Part shown: positions 47,434 to 56,852 of the stretch, one piece after another
Layout: each line of letters starts with the position of its first letter
How positions within the stretch are numbered: position 1 is the stretch's first letter
Assembly: GCF_023716665.1 (NCBI RefSeq)
Contig: NZ_CP071859.1
Span: 372,001-436,000, forward strand
DNA length: 64,000 nucleotides
Direction of reading: 5' to 3'
DNA from: Vibrio sp. SCSIO 43135
GTDB taxonomy: Bacteria > Pseudomonadota > Gammaproteobacteria > Enterobacterales > Vibrionaceae
The notes under the pieces: generated by a model
Told to the model about the DNA's origin: nothing
Databases searched by the model: none
Seen by the model: only the letters and a program-made list of their open reading frames with translations
Made by a program: the position numbers and the translations under genes

Positions 47434-48999
47434 ATGACGCATATTTTGAAGGCAAAAATCAAAAACTTTAAGAAATTCAGAGATTATGAGCTCTATTTTG
47501 ATCCAAAAAGAAACATTCTGGTTGGGGATAATGAAGCAGGAAAGAGCACTATATTGACGGCTATTGAGCTTGTATTGAGTGGCAGTAGAAGCAAGGTAGA
47601 AAGCTTGGGGATTGAAGCTTTGCTTAATGCAAGTGCTGTTTCAGAGTTTCTAGCGGGTGAGAAAAATATAGACCGCCTCCCTAGTCTACATATTGAATTG
47701 TTTCTAAACGATGCAGGTAACCCAGACCTCAACGGCAGAAACAACAGTGATGGAACTTATGCTGACGGGCTTCAATTGATATGTGAGCCGAACGAAGAGT
47801 TAAGCACGGAGATACGGCAAGTTTTGGATACTGAAGGTGATAACTTTCCTTTCGAATTTTACGTCGCCAAGTTTATTACATTCAGTGGGGACACATACTC
47901 CAGTTATCGGAAGTTTTTGCGCTTTTTGTCTATTGACAGTACTCAAATAAACAACGAGTACGCAAACAGTCAGTATGTAAAAGCCATGTATGAAGCGACC
48001 GTGGATCAACCTGTCCGTTACAGTTTAATGAATGAATATAGACAGCAAAAAAATGCTTTCAGGGATGCTCAACTAAATGTGATTAATGATGATTTAGAAG
48101 GGTACGATTTTGCTATCCGCTCTGGCTCAAAGTTTAATTTGGAAACTGACCTCACCCTCACAGAAGAAGGGATACCCATTGAAAACCGTGGTAAGGGAAA
48201 ACAATGCTTTATTAAGACCGCATTCGCATTGAGAAAGCGTGATGAAGACAAGACAATAGATGTCTTATTACTAGAAGAACCTGAGAACCACCTTAGCCAC
48301 ACTAGCATGTATAAGCTAATTGGTCAGGTAGAGAAGGCTCATGATAGTCAGGTCATAATTGCTACCCATAGCAGCCTAATCAGCTCAAGGTTAGACTTAA
48401 GAAAGTCGATCTTACTGAATAGTGCAGCAACCAAACCTGCTACCCTGACAGACCTCACTAGGGACACTGCTAAGTTTTTTGCTAAAGCTCCTAATCATAA
48501 CATCCTAGAGCATGTCCTTTCTGAAAAAGTCATTCTTGTTGAGGGTGATGCGGAATATATTCTAATGGAGTGCTTATACGAGCGCACTAAAGGTCATCCA
48601 CCAAGCGAGGATGGCGTCCATATCATCTCAGTCGGTGGTACTAGCTTTAAACGATATATGGAAGTTTCTAAGCTGCTGAACATTAGGACTGCGGTGATCC
48701 GCGACAATGACAGTGACTACCAGAAAAACTGTATAGATAATTATCATGATTATCAGGCAGATTGCATAGCTGTATGCGCTGACACAGATAACACCAGAAC
48801 AACTTTTGAAATATGCATGTATCAAGATAATAAAGAAATCTGCGACGACTTGTTTTCAGGGGGAAAAATTCAATTAAAACCGCAAGAGTATATGCTGAAG
48901 AACAAAACTACCGCAGCATTTGGGTTACTTGATGAGAAGGCGAATGAAATCACGGTGCCTCCATACATTAGAGAGGCTATTGAATGGATAAGCGAGTAG
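47434..48999 (+). CDS. OLD-family ATPase with TOPRIM nuclease domain (GajA-like)
   Basis: A 521-residue ATP-dependent endonuclease. The ABC-type ATPase has Walker A 'GDNEAGKST' (about residues 31-39), Walker B 'DVLLLEEPENHLS' (about 275-287) and the H-loop 'IATHSS' (about 309-314). The TOPRIM domain has 'VILVEGDAEYIL' (catalytic Glu near 372) and the D-x-D motif 'RDNDSD' near 423. This domain order is that of OLD nucleases and of GajA in the Gabija anti-phage system. The 3' end overlaps the helicase gene by 16 bp, which supports a two-gene unit. Confidence 0.85.
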   Translation: MTHILKAKIKNFKKFRDYELYFDPKRNILVGDNEAGKSTILTAIELVLSGSRSKVESLGIEALLNASAVSEFLAGEKNIDRLPSLHIELFLNDAGNPDLNGRNNSDGTYADGLQLICEPNEELSTEIRQVLDTEGDNFPFEFYVAKFITFSGDTYSSYRKFLRFLSIDSTQINNEYANSQYVKAMYEATVDQPVRYSLMNEYRQQKNAFRDAQLNVINDDLEGYDFAIRSGSKFNLETDLTLTEEGIPIENRGKGKQCFIKTAFALRKRDEDKTIDVLLLEEPENHLSHTSMYKLIGQVEKAHDSQVIIATHSSLISSRLDLRKSILLNSAATKPATLTDLTRDTAKFFAKAPNHNILEHVLSEKVILVEGDAEYILMECLYERTKGHPPSEDGVHIISVGGTSFKRYMEVSKLLNIRTAVIRDNDSDYQKNCIDNYHDYQADCIAVCADTDNTRTTFEICMYQDNKEICDDLFSGGKIQLKPQEYMLKNKTTAAFGLLDEKANEITVPPYIREAIEWISE

Positions 49000-50006
49000 T
49001 ACTAGCTGTCGCAGGCTCTGGCAAAACACAACACATAATTGATAAATTGGAAATAAATAGTCGTGCGCTGATTGTTACTTACACAGTTAATAATACTACT
49101 AATCTTAAGAAACGAATTTTAAACAAATTTGGGGTCATGCCTAAAGGTGTACGTGTTTATACCTATTTCTCATTCCTCTTATCGTTTTGCGTGCGACCAA
49201 TAGTTGGTAACGATATGAAGATAAAGGGGGTTAGCTATAGTGAACCACCTAGATTTGCGAAGCGTAACACTCATGAGCATTACGTTAGTCAAGGAGACCG
49301 ACTTTACCATAACCGTATTGCGAAGATGATGATTGATTGTGATGGCGTGTCTGACATTGCTAGGCGTATTGAAAAGTACTTTGATTTCTTCTGCGTAGAT
49401 GAAGTTCAAGATTTCGCAGCTAATGACTTCAACTTGCTTTGTCAGTTGTCGAAAATGGATGTGGAGGTATTACTTGTTGGTGACTTTTTCCAACATACTT
49501 TTGATACTAGCCGAGATGGTAATATTCAAAAGAATCTACATAACAACTATGAAGCGTATCTTACCAAGGTCAAAGATGCAGGATACACAATCGACTTAGA
49601 TACACTTTCCCACAGTTATAGATGTAGTCCAACAGTTTGCAGATTTGTTACCGAGCAAGTCGGCATCACAATAAGCTCCCATCGACAAGATGAAGTCAAT
49701 GTTGCTCTAATTGATGATCCTGAACATATTGAGAGGTTACTCTCCGACGATTCCATCGTTAAATTGTTTTTTAAAGAAAGCTACAAGTACGTTGGAAGGA
49801 CTGACAACTGGGGAAATACAAAAGGCTTAGATGATTTTGCTGACATCTGCATAGTTCTAAACCCAACCACATTCACAGCTTATACAAAAGGACGATTGGC
49901 TACTTTAGCAGCATCGACTTTAAATAAGTTATACGTAGCTTGTACAAGAGCTAAAGGTAGTGTGTATTTTGTCTCACAACGTTTGTTAGACGAATACAAA
50001 TGTTAA
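48984..50006 (+). CDS. Short UvrD-like helicase (GajB-like)
   Basis: A 340-residue superfamily 1 helicase core. Motif I 'AVAGSGKT' (residues 8-15), motif II 'VDEVQDF' (about 137-143), motif III 'LLVGDFFQHTFD', motif IV 'SHSYRCSPTV', motif V region 'KGLDDFADICIVL' and motif VI 'KLYVACTRAKG' are all present, so it should be active as an ATPase. It is shorter than typical GajB (about 490 residues) and lacks room for full 1B/2B subdomains. It starts inside the end of the GajA-like gene. Together they are probably a Gabija-like system or a related OLD-helicase defence pair. It is the last cargo gene before the right end. Confidence 0.82.
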   Translation: MDKRVVLAVAGSGKTQHIIDKLEINSRALIVTYTVNNTTNLKKRILNKFGVMPKGVRVYTYFSFLLSFCVRPIVGNDMKIKGVSYSEPPRFAKRNTHEHYVSQGDRLYHNRIAKMMIDCDGVSDIARRIEKYFDFFCVDEVQDFAANDFNLLCQLSKMDVEVLLVGDFFQHTFDTSRDGNIQKNLHNNYEAYLTKVKDAGYTIDLDTLSHSYRCSPTVCRFVTEQVGITISSHRQDEVNVALIDDPEHIERLLSDDSIVKLFFKESYKYVGRTDNWGNTKGLDDFADICIVLNPTTFTAYTKGRLATLAASTLNKLYVACTRAKGSVYFVSQRLLDEYKC

Positions 50007-50103
50007 ACCAGCGCTATCTTTTTACCTAAAGGTGAGAATTTTTTGGTTTGTAAATTCACATCTTTTTCTAACTTTTCGCATGATTATTGCAATAATGTAT
50101 GAA

Positions 50104-50168
50104 TGGTGAGAAAAGCCTTTGAGAATGTACCTTCTCACACCAATCTCATTGATAAAAGTGTAAGGGTG
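50104..50168 (-). repeat. Right terminus of the island
   Basis: Read on the minus strand from 50168 it begins CACCCTTACACTTTTATC, which matches the left end (CACCCCTACGATTCTGAA) at 11 of the first 15 positions. Further in, GGTGAGAA (50104-50111) and TTCTCACACC (50132-50141) form an inverted repeat. GGTGAGAAT also occurs near 50032 and, at the left side, near 28636; these may be extra recombinase sites. Confidence 0.7.
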
Positions 50169-50225
50169 TTTGAAGGTGAAGACGCGTTATACAGCGACGA
50201 AGATATGGAAGAAGAAGAGCAGTAA
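50169..50225 (+). pseudogene. Displaced native 3' end of rraB
   Basis: Nineteen codons that read 'FEGEDALYSDEDMEEEEQ' and a stop, with no start codon. This acidic tail is what would follow '...WGTYYE/F' in an uninterrupted vibrio rraB. The native terminator follows. It marks the right chromosomal flank of the island insertion. Confidence 0.82.
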
Positions 50226-50256
50226 TAGCGCCTTCTACTTTTAAAAGACAAAATAA

Positions 50257-50282
50257 AACCGAGCATATGCTCGGTTTTTTTA
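50257..50282 (+). terminator. Native rraB terminator, now separated from the gene
   Basis: Perfect 10-bp self-complementary stem AACCGAGCAT / ATGCTCGGTT followed by seven T. Confidence 0.88.
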
Positions 50283-50291
50283 TGCCCGCAG

Positions 50292-50522
50292 TTATTCGAA
50301 TTCGTCGCCTTTGTTATCAAGCTGCTTATGGCCACACACCTTACACTTCACGTATCGGTCCATGTTGTAGTAGTGCCCACCATTGATGAACTCTCTAATA
50401 AAAAGAAGAATTCGACCTGTCCAAGTAAATTGTGTGTCGTAACGACTAGGCTTACGAACTAACACTTCACTATGTACAGTTTCTTGTTGGCATTTCTCGC
50501 AAAACTGAGTGGCTGTAAACAT
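50292..50522 (-). CDS. Small zinc-ribbon-like hypothetical protein
   Basis: A 76-residue protein with two CxxC pairs, 'CEKCQQE' (residues 8-11) and 'CKVCGHKQ' (about 61-64), which would bind one zinc. AAGGGG lies 5 nt before the ATG. No further domain is visible. It belongs to the chromosome outside the island and faces rraB. Function unknown. Confidence 0.75.
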   Translation of the reverse strand: MFTATQFCEKCQQETVHSEVLVRKPSRYDTQFTWTGRILLFIREFINGGHYYNMDRYVKCKVCGHKQLDNKGDEFE

Positions 50523-50732
50523 AGATACCCCTTTCCTTTGGTTGACAAAACTAGGTAAAAAACAGCCGCAGGGTGAGGTTATCTACCACTCACTTGTTAA
50601 TTATGCATAGGGTTTAATTATAAGTAGTGTGAATTTATTACTATTTTCGTGGCATATCACTCTATGGGTGCGAAGTAGCCGCCTATCAGTTACTATCTGT
50701 GACACGTAAATAGAGTAAAGGCGATGGGATCC

Positions 50733-51779
50733 ATGCTAAAAGTCGCGATCAATGGATTTGGGCGTATCGGGCGTAATGTATTGCGAGCGGTATATGAAAG
50801 TGGCAAGCACCAACAGATTAAAGTGGTGGCTGTGAATGAACTGGCGCAGCCAGATGCCATGGCACACTTGCTCCAATACGACACCAGTCATGGCCGATTT
50901 GGTAAGAAGGTGACTAACGACCAAGAGCATATCTATATTCATCACGGCTTATGTGAGAAAGATAAGAGTGAGTTTGATTCGATTAGAATTTTGCACCTTA
51001 GCGATATTGAGCTATTGCCTTGGCGTGATCTTGAAGTGGATCTTGTGTTGGATTGTACTGGTGTTTTTGGTTCGCAAGCCGATGGGCAAGAGCACATCAA
51101 AGCCGGTGCGAAGAAAGTGTTGTTCTCTCACCCTGGTGCCAACGACCTTGATAACACCATCATATATGGTGTGAATCACGACACGCTGACTGCTGAGCAT
51201 AAGATCGTATCGAACGGGTCTTGTACTACTAACTGTATTGTGCCGATCATCAAAGCGCTTGATGATGCGTTCGAAATCGAATCTGGCACCATCACTACCA
51301 TTCACTCTTCTATGAACGATCAGCAGGTGATCGATGCCTACCATTCAGACCTGCGCAGGACTCGAGCAGCGAGTCAATCCATTATCCCAGTAGACACTAA
51401 GTTGCATAAAGGGATTGAAAGGATATTTCCGAAATTTTCCAACAAGTTTGAAGCAATTTCTGTAAGAGTACCGACGGTAAACGTCACTGCGATGGATTTA
51501 AGTGTCACAATTAATACAAATGTGAAAGTTAATGACGTAAATCAAACCATTGTTAACGCATCTCAGTGTACATTACAGGGCATTGTTGACTATACTGAAG
51601 CGCCGCTCGTTTCTATCGACTTTAATCATGATCCCCATAGCGCGATTGTCGATGGTACACAGACTCGAGTAAGTAACGGGCATTTAGTGAAAATGCTGGT
51701 TTGGTGTGATAACGAATGGGGCTTTGCGAATCGTATGCTGGATACGGCACTCGCAATGCAGGCATCTGAACCTAAGTAA
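50733..51779 (+). CDS. epd: D-erythrose-4-phosphate dehydrogenase
   Basis: A 348-residue member of the GAPDH family that oxidises erythrose 4-phosphate for pyridoxal phosphate synthesis. NAD-binding '[16 protein letters not shown]', the active-site Cys in '[15 protein letters not shown]' and the C-terminal '[16 protein letters not shown]' are clear. '[20 protein letters not shown]' and the linkage to pgk-fbaA distinguish Epd from GapA. I chose ATG 50733 ('[10 protein letters not shown]'), the usual Epd start; an in-frame ATG at 50724 would add three residues. Confidence 0.95.
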   Translation: MLKVAINGFGRIGRNVLRAVYESGKHQQIKVVAVNELAQPDAMAHLLQYDTSHGRFGKKVTNDQEHIYIHHGLCEKDKSEFDSIRILHLSDIELLPWRDLEVDLVLDCTGVFGSQADGQEHIKAGAKKVLFSHPGANDLDNTIIYGVNHDTLTAEHKIVSNGSCTTNCIVPIIKALDDAFEIESGTITTIHSSMNDQQVIDAYHSDLRRTRAASQSIIPVDTKLHKGIERIFPKFSNKFEAISVRVPTVNVTAMDLSVTINTNVKVNDVNQTIVNASQCTLQGIVDYTEAPLVSIDFNHDPHSAIVDGTQTRVSNGHLVKMLVWCDNEWGFANRMLDTALAMQASEPK

Positions 51780-51928
51780 GGAAAGATGCGTGGAGAAAAC
51801 TTTATTTCAGACCTTGAAATAAATAAGCGGTATCTCCATATAAGTAACCAGTTTGAAGAATTATTAGGCTCGGCAGGGTTGCCGGGTTTCCAAAAACTTT
51901 ATTTATTAAATATTTGAGAGGACAAACC

Positions 51929-53089
51929 ATGTCTGTAATCAAGATGACTGACCTGGAACTTGCAGGTAAACGCGTATTTATCCGTGCTGACCTTAACGTG
52001 CCAGTAAAAGACGGCAAAGTAACTTCAGATGCTCGTATTCTTGCATCACTTCCAACTATCAAGCACTGTCTTGAAGCTGGCGCGAAAGTAATGGTTACTT
52101 CTCACCTAGGTCGTCCTACTGAAGGTGAATACGCTGAAGAGTTCTCTCTAGCTCCTGTTGTTAACTACCTAAACGACGCTCTAGATTGCGACGTTAAACT
52201 AGCGAAAGATTACCTAGATGGCCTAGAGCTAAACGCTGGTGAGCTTGTTGTTCTTGAAAACGTTCGCTTCAACAAAGGCGAGAAGAAGAACGAAGAAGAG
52301 CTTTCTAAGAAGTACGCTGCACTGTGTGACATCTTCGTAATGGATGCATTCGGTACTGCTCACCGTGCACAAGCGTCAACTCACGGTGTTGGCATGAACG
52401 CGCCTATCGCGTGTGCTGGTCCTCTTCTAGCTGCAGAGCTAGAAGCGCTAGGTAAAGCAATGGACAACCCAGAGCGTCCACTGGTTGCTATCGTTGGTGG
52501 TTCTAAAGTATCGACTAAGCTAACGGTTCTAGAGTCTCTATCTAAAGTTGCTGATCAACTGGTTGTTGGTGGTGGTATCGCGAACACATTCATTGCAGCA
52601 GAAGGCCACAACGTAGGTAAGTCTCTATACGAAGCAGACCTAGTAGAAACGGCTCAAAAGCTAATGAAAGAGTGTTCTATCCCAGTTGCAACTGACGTTG
52701 CATGTGCAAAAGCATTTGATGAGAACGCAGAAGCTGAAATCAAGAACGTTGCTGACGTTGCAGATGACGACATGATTTTCGACCTTGGTCCTGATTCAAC
52801 TGCAGCACTAGCTGAAATCATCGGCAATGCTAAAACTATCCTTTGGAACGGCCCAGTTGGCGTATTCGAGTTCAAAAACTTCGAAGCGGGTACTGCAGGC
52901 ATCTCTAAAGCAATCGCAGAATCAGCTGGTTTCTCAGTTGCAGGCGGTGGTGACACACTAGCAGCAATCGACAAGTTCGGTATCAAAGCTGATGTATCTT
53001 ACATTTCAACGGGTGGCGGTGCTTTCCTTGAGTTTGTTGAAGGTAAAGTACTTCCAGCAGTAGCAATGCTAGAAGAGCGCGCTAAGTAA
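51929..53089 (+). CDS. pgk: Phosphoglycerate kinase
   Basis: A 386-residue glycolytic kinase (1,3-bisphosphoglycerate + ADP to 3-phosphoglycerate + ATP). '[13 protein letters not shown]' (about 19-31), '[11 protein letters not shown]' and the C-terminal '[14 protein letters not shown]' are family signatures. Start ATG 51929 follows GAGAGGA; an upstream in-frame TTG at 51914 is not needed. Codon use is strongly biased, as in highly expressed genes. A GC hairpin (53101-53124) follows. Confidence 0.97.
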   Translation: MSVIKMTDLELAGKRVFIRADLNVPVKDGKVTSDARILASLPTIKHCLEAGAKVMVTSHLGRPTEGEYAEEFSLAPVVNYLNDALDCDVKLAKDYLDGLELNAGELVVLENVRFNKGEKKNEEELSKKYAALCDIFVMDAFGTAHRAQASTHGVGMNAPIACAGPLLAAELEALGKAMDNPERPLVAIVGGSKVSTKLTVLESLSKVADQLVVGGGIANTFIAAEGHNVGKSLYEADLVETAQKLMKECSIPVATDVACAKAFDENAEAEIKNVADVADDDMIFDLGPDSTAALAEIIGNAKTILWNGPVGVFEFKNFEAGTAGISKAIAESAGFSVAGGGDTLAAIDKFGIKADVSYISTGGGAFLEFVEGKVLPAVAMLEERAK

Positions 53090-53099
53090 AACATTCAAA

Positions 53100-53126
53100 G
53101 CGGGGGAAGAGATTCTCCCGCTTTCT
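53100..53126 (+). terminator. Hairpin after pgk
   Basis: AGCGGGGGAAGA / TCTCCCGCT pairing (stem AGCGGG-GAGA type with an AGATT-containing loop), followed by TTCTCGTTT. Probably a partial terminator between pgk and fbaA. Confidence 0.55.
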
Positions 53127-53259
53127 CGTTTGCTGCACTTCACATTTTTTTGCTAGAATAGCGCACGTTGTGAGCAAACGTTTGCCAAAATTTGAACTTA
53201 ACAAGTTTTGTTATAAAAACGACACTTTTTCTAAATGACGGTTAAATAGGATTAAATCC

Positions 53260-54336
53260 ATGTCTAAGATCTTCGATTTCGTAAAACCAGGTGTTATCTC
53301 TGGTGATGACGTACAGAAAGTATTTGAAGTAGCTAAGGAAAACAACTTCGCACTTCCTGCAGTAAACGTTGTAGGTACTGACTCTGTAAACGCAGTACTA
53401 GAAGCAGCAGCTAAAGTTAAATCTCCAGTTGTTGTTCAGTTCTCTAACGGCGGCGCAGCTTTCTTCGCTGGTAAAGGCGTTAAACTTGAAGGTCAAGGTG
53501 CTCAAATCCTTGGTGCTGTAGCTGGTGCTAAATACGTTCACGCTGTAGCTGAAGCTTACGGTGTTCCAGTTATCCTGCATACTGACCACGCTGCTAAGAA
53601 ACTACTTCCTTGGATCGACGGTCTACTAGACGCTGGTGAAGAGTTCTTCGCTCAAACTGGTAAGCCTCTATTCTCTTCTCACATGCTAGACCTTTCTGAA
53701 GAGTCTCTAGAAGAGAACATCGAAACATGTGCTAAGTACCTAGAGCGCATGGCTAAAATGAACATGACAATCGAGATTGAACTTGGTTGTACTGGTGGTG
53801 AAGAAGACGGCGTAGATAACTCTCACATGGACGCATCTGAGCTTTACACTTCTCCAGAAGACGTTGCTTACGCATACGAGAAACTAAACGCTGTTAGCCC
53901 ACGTTTCACTATCGCTGCATCTTTCGGTAACGTACACGGTGTATACAAGCCAGGTAACGTTGTACTAACTCCAACTATCCTACGTGACTCTCAAGCATAC
54001 TGTGCAGAGAAGTTCGGTATTGCACCTAACGCTCTAAACTTTGTATTCCACGGTGGTTCTGGTTCTACTGAAGCAGAAATCCAAGAGTCTATCGGCTACG
54101 GTGTTATCAAAATGAACATCGATACTGATACACAGTGGGCTACTTGGGATGGTATCCGTGCATACGAAGCGGAAAACCGCGATTACCTACAAGGTCAAAT
54201 CGGTAACCCAACTGGTGAAGATGCACCAAACAAGAAGTACTACGATCCACGCGTATGGCTACGTGCTGGTCAAGCTTCTATGGTTGCTCGTCTTGAGAAA
54301 GCATTCGCTGACCTTAACGCAGTAGACGTACTATAA
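53260..54336 (+). CDS. fbaA: Class II fructose-bisphosphate aldolase
   Basis: A 358-residue zinc-dependent aldolase of the FbaA type. The metal-binding 'ILHTDHAAKK' (His110 region), 'EIELGCTGGEEDGVDN', 'ASFGNVHGVYKPGNV' and 'FVFHGGSGST' are all present. Length equals that of E. coli FbaA. Strong codon bias points to high expression. The epd-pgk-fbaA order is conserved in enterobacteria and vibrios. Confidence 0.97.
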   Translation: MSKIFDFVKPGVISGDDVQKVFEVAKENNFALPAVNVVGTDSVNAVLEAAAKVKSPVVVQFSNGGAAFFAGKGVKLEGQGAQILGAVAGAKYVHAVAEAYGVPVILHTDHAAKKLLPWIDGLLDAGEEFFAQTGKPLFSSHMLDLSEESLEENIETCAKYLERMAKMNMTIEIELGCTGGEEDGVDNSHMDASELYTSPEDVAYAYEKLNAVSPRFTIAASFGNVHGVYKPGNVVLTPTILRDSQAYCAEKFGIAPNALNFVFHGGSGSTEAEIQESIGYGVIKMNIDTDTQWATWDGIRAYEAENRDYLQGQIGNPTGEDAPNKKYYDPRVWLRAGQASMVARLEKAFADLNAVDVL

Positions 54337-54357
54337 TTCGTCTTTACTAAGTTAACG

Positions 54358-54387
54358 AAAAGCCCGCTCTTCGAGCGGGCTTTTTTG
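54358..54387 (+). terminator. Terminator after fbaA
   Basis: Stem AAAAGCCCGCTC / GAGCGGGCTTTT with a 2-4 base loop and a T-run. The rest of the gap to mscS (54388-54660) shows no gene. Confidence 0.9.
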
Positions 54388-54660
54388 TGCGTGTAACCCA
54401 AGCTTTATTCCTATCTTGTCTTATCTTTGTGGATGAATGGAAAAATCTCGCATAATCTAAAAGGTGGCGATGTAAGAATAGTCTGATAACTGATTGTTTT
54501 AACAGCTTTTGCAAAAACCTGACTTTGAAAAAAGTAACGATTGATATATCGTGCCGAAAAACTGACACATGTTCAGGAAATTGATATGCTCGTTACTGTT
54601 CATAGGACTTTGACGGCAGCTAGATTCATAGCAGCATTTATTTTTTAGAGGATACGCGTT

Positions 54661-55527
54661 ATGGCAAACGAATCGACGACGATCGAAACACCATTGGTTG
54701 ATGGGTTAGAACAAGCTGAACATTGGCTCAGCAATAATTCGGATCTATTGATTCAGTACGGTGTGAATATTTTATCTGCATTACTGATTCTATTTATCGG
54801 TAACATCATTGTAAAAGCAGTCGCTAACAGCGTTTCTAAAGTTCTTGAAAAGAAAAATATGGATAAAGCGGTTATCGAATTTATCCATGGTTTAGTGCGT
54901 TACCTGCTATTTGTTATTGTATTGATTGCCGCTCTAGGGCGTGTTGGTGTTCAGACTGCATCTGTGGTTGCGGTTATTGGTGCCGCTGGTTTAGCCGTTG
55001 GCTTGGCACTACAAGGTTCATTGTCTAACTTTGCAGCTGGTGTATTGATTGTGGCATTCCGCCCATTCAAATCAGGTGACTACGTAGAAATTGGCGGTGT
55101 TGCTGGTAGCGTAGAGTCTATTCAAATCTTCCAAACGGTCTTAACGACTCCTGATAACAAGATGGTCGTTGTACCGAATGGTAGTGTGATTGGTAGCCCA
55201 ATTACTAACTACTCACGTCACGAGACGCGTCGTATTGATTTGATGATTGGCGTTTCTTACGGCGCTGATTTGCAGAAAACAAAAGAACTGTTAACTAAGA
55301 TCTGTGAATCTGACGAGCGTGTTCTACAAGAGCCAGGAGTACAAGTTGGTGTGCATACCTTGGCAGACTCTTCGGTAAACTTTGTGGTTCGCCCTTGGGT
55401 GAAAACAGCGGATTACTGGGATACCTACTTTGACTTGATGCAGGCAATTAAAGAAGGCCTAGACAATGAAGGCATTGAAATCCCATTCCCACAAATGGAT
55501 GTTCATTTAAATAAAGTTGAAGCGTAA
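54661..55527 (+). CDS. mscS: Small-conductance mechanosensitive channel
   Basis: A 288-residue MscS homologue that releases solutes on hypo-osmotic shock. Three transmembrane helices are visible (about residues 31-56, 66-92 and 95-126). The pore-lining TM3 'GAAGLAVGLALQGSLSNFAAG' has the Gly/Ala pattern of MscS, followed by the beta domain 'GDYVEIGGVAGSVESIQIF' and 'VVVPNGSVIGSPITNYS'. RBS AGAGGA before ATG. Confidence 0.95.
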   Translation: MANESTTIETPLVDGLEQAEHWLSNNSDLLIQYGVNILSALLILFIGNIIVKAVANSVSKVLEKKNMDKAVIEFIHGLVRYLLFVIVLIAALGRVGVQTASVVAVIGAAGLAVGLALQGSLSNFAAGVLIVAFRPFKSGDYVEIGGVAGSVESIQIFQTVLTTPDNKMVVVPNGSVIGSPITNYSRHETRRIDLMIGVSYGADLQKTKELLTKICESDERVLQEPGVQVGVHTLADSSVNFVVRPWVKTADYWDTYFDLMQAIKEGLDNEGIEIPFPQMDVHLNKVEA

Positions 55528-55549
55528 TCGAAGTATTATGCTGTGACAG

Positions 55550-55581
55550 AAAAAGCGAGGCATTTAGCCTCGCTTTTTTAA
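55550..55581 (+). terminator. Terminator after mscS
   Basis: Stem AAAAAGCGAGGC / GCCTCGCTTTTT with a short ATTTA loop. Confidence 0.9.
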
Positions 55582-55620
55582 TGTCTGCCACTATTCAATC
55601 TATTCGCACATAGGGGGCCG

Positions 55621-56103
55621 CTACATCTCGATAACCGGATTATCGATTTCAGCCAGTAGTGTAGGTAGTGCTTGTCCAGCAAAGCCAAAGGTAACTTCCG
55701 GATGCCCAGGTGTATAAAGGATTTCCTGGCAGGTGTATAACCTTGTATCTACAACGATAGGGATATCGCTTGATAGCGCAAAGGGGCTGACGGCTCCTGG
55801 TACGCAGCCTGTCTGCTCAATCATTTCGTCATCACTGCAAATTGATGGTCGCTTACCTAGCAACGTCTTCAGTGCTTTTGCATCAAAGCGAGTATCTTTG
55901 TCGGTTAAGTACAGCGCGTAACCAGTGCCTTTTAGTTTCAAGAATAGGCTTTTGCTGTGTGTTCCTGTCCAGCCAAGTCGCTCTGCCACCAACACATCAG
56001 TAGCGAAATCAAGGATTGGTTCATGTCGCCACTCTTGAAACGGCACTGATGTTTGCTCAAACAGGCAAATGTTTTTCTGATAAATATGCTCTAACTGGCT
56101 CAT
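55621..56103 (-). CDS. YbaK/ProX-type aminoacyl-tRNA deacylase
   Basis: A 160-residue single-domain protein of the YbaK/ProRS-editing (INS-like) superfamily, which hydrolyses mischarged tRNA such as Ala-tRNA(Pro). Conserved features are 'GTHSKSLFLKLKG' with the central Lys near residue 52, and 'GCVPGAVSPFAL' (the GxxPG loop near residues 101-105). The exact tRNA specificity cannot be told. It lies 6 bp after argO on the minus strand, so it is probably in an operon with it. Confidence 0.85.
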   Translation of the reverse strand: MSQLEHIYQKNICLFEQTSVPFQEWRHEPILDFATDVLVAERLGWTGTHSKSLFLKLKGTGYALYLTDKDTRFDAKALKTLLGKRPSICSDDEMIEQTGCVPGAVSPFALSSDIPIVVDTRLYTCQEILYTPGHPEVTFGFAGQALPTLLAEIDNPVIEM

Positions 56104-56109
56104 GATTCC

Positions 56110-56739
56110 TTACCAATATTGAGTGACGAGTTGATTGGTGAGCACCGCAGCAATGGTAAACATCATCAGTGCGACACCAATATCAATCGCTTGTTTTACT
56201 TTCGGTTTAGATAACGTTGGCCCAAGTTTCGCGGCGCCCATCGATAAACTATAGAACCAGACGAAAGACGCTAAGATGGTACCAATCGCGAACGAAATAC
56301 GCTCTTCACCTTCAAACTGGCCGCCAATCGAACCCAAGATAACCACTGTATCCAAGTACAAATGCGGGTTCAATACCGTCACGGCGAGTGCGCCGAGAAT
56401 CACGGTTCTCTTACCGCGGGCAATGACCTCGCTGTTGGATTCACTTGCATCAGCCCCCTTAAATGCACTGCGTAGAGATAATGCCCCGTAAACCGATAAA
56501 AATGCGATACCCCCTAAGGTAACGCCAGTAAGCAAGACTTCATTCTGCGACAGAATCGCGCCGCCACCAAATATGCCCAGAGAAATAAACAGTGTATCGA
56601 GCAAGCTACAAATAGTGGCTGTCGTAAGGTGATGATTACGTTTGATCCCCTGATTCAGAACATAGGCATTCTGCGCTCCGATTGGAATAATCATACTGGC
56701 ACCTAAACCAAACCCTTGTAGCAAGACCCAAAAACTCAC
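56110..56739 (-). CDS. argO: Arginine exporter ArgO (LysE family)
   Basis: A 209-residue LysE-family exporter with about six transmembrane helices. The start region 'GFGLGASMIIPIGAQNAYVL' and 'HHLTTATICSLLDTLFISLG' are typical of LysE/ArgO. I chose the GTG at 56739 (AGGT five nt upstream); a TTG at 56763 would add eight residues. It is divergent from argP, its known activator in E. coli, and the 113-bp gap should hold the ArgP site. Confidence 0.93.
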   Translation of the reverse strand: MSFWVLLQGFGLGASMIIPIGAQNAYVLNQGIKRNHHLTTATICSLLDTLFISLGIFGGGAILSQNEVLLTGVTLGGIAFLSVYGALSLRSAFKGADASESNSEVIARGKRTVILGALAVTVLNPHLYLDTVVILGSIGGQFEGEERISFAIGTILASFVWFYSLSMGAAKLGPTLSKPKVKQAIDIGVALMMFTIAAVLTNQLVTQYW

Positions 56740-56852
56740 GATACACCTCAATGCTTTGTTCAAATAAGGGCTGAACGATATCGCTTAGTGGTAGATAAGT
56801 ATAATTAATGATATTAATGTATCATAAGAGATTCTGATTTAAGGGCGGATGG

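Larger units (their letters stand above)
28498..50168. mobile_element. 21.7-kb recombinase-trio defence island inserted in the 3' end of rraB
   Basis: Boundaries are placed where rraB coding is interrupted. The left end begins CACCCCTACG at 28498 and the right end finishes CGTAAGGGTG-like (GTGTAAGGGTG at 50158-50168). The outermost 15 bases of the two ends are imperfect inverted repeats (11 of 15 identical, starting CACCC). GAA flanks both junctions, as part of TACGAA (left) and TTTGAA (right). The exact crossover may lie within these 6 bp. Inside are three tyrosine-recombinase-like genes with a small coiled-coil gene, then cargo dominated by probable defence genes. The layout is like Tn554/RIT-type elements and, as I recall it, the Gamma-Mobile-Trio islands of vibrios. 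The assignment to a named family is inference. Confidence 0.88.

Noticed and set aside
47410..47440. GTTAGGC as an integron attC core before the OLD-family gene
   Set aside because: No matching left core or imperfect-palindrome body is found, and no integron integrase of IntI type is in the window.
28498..50168. Classic tRNA-targeted integrative element or prophage
   Set aside because: No tRNA gene at either end, no long direct-repeat att sites, and no phage structural, replication or conjugation genes.
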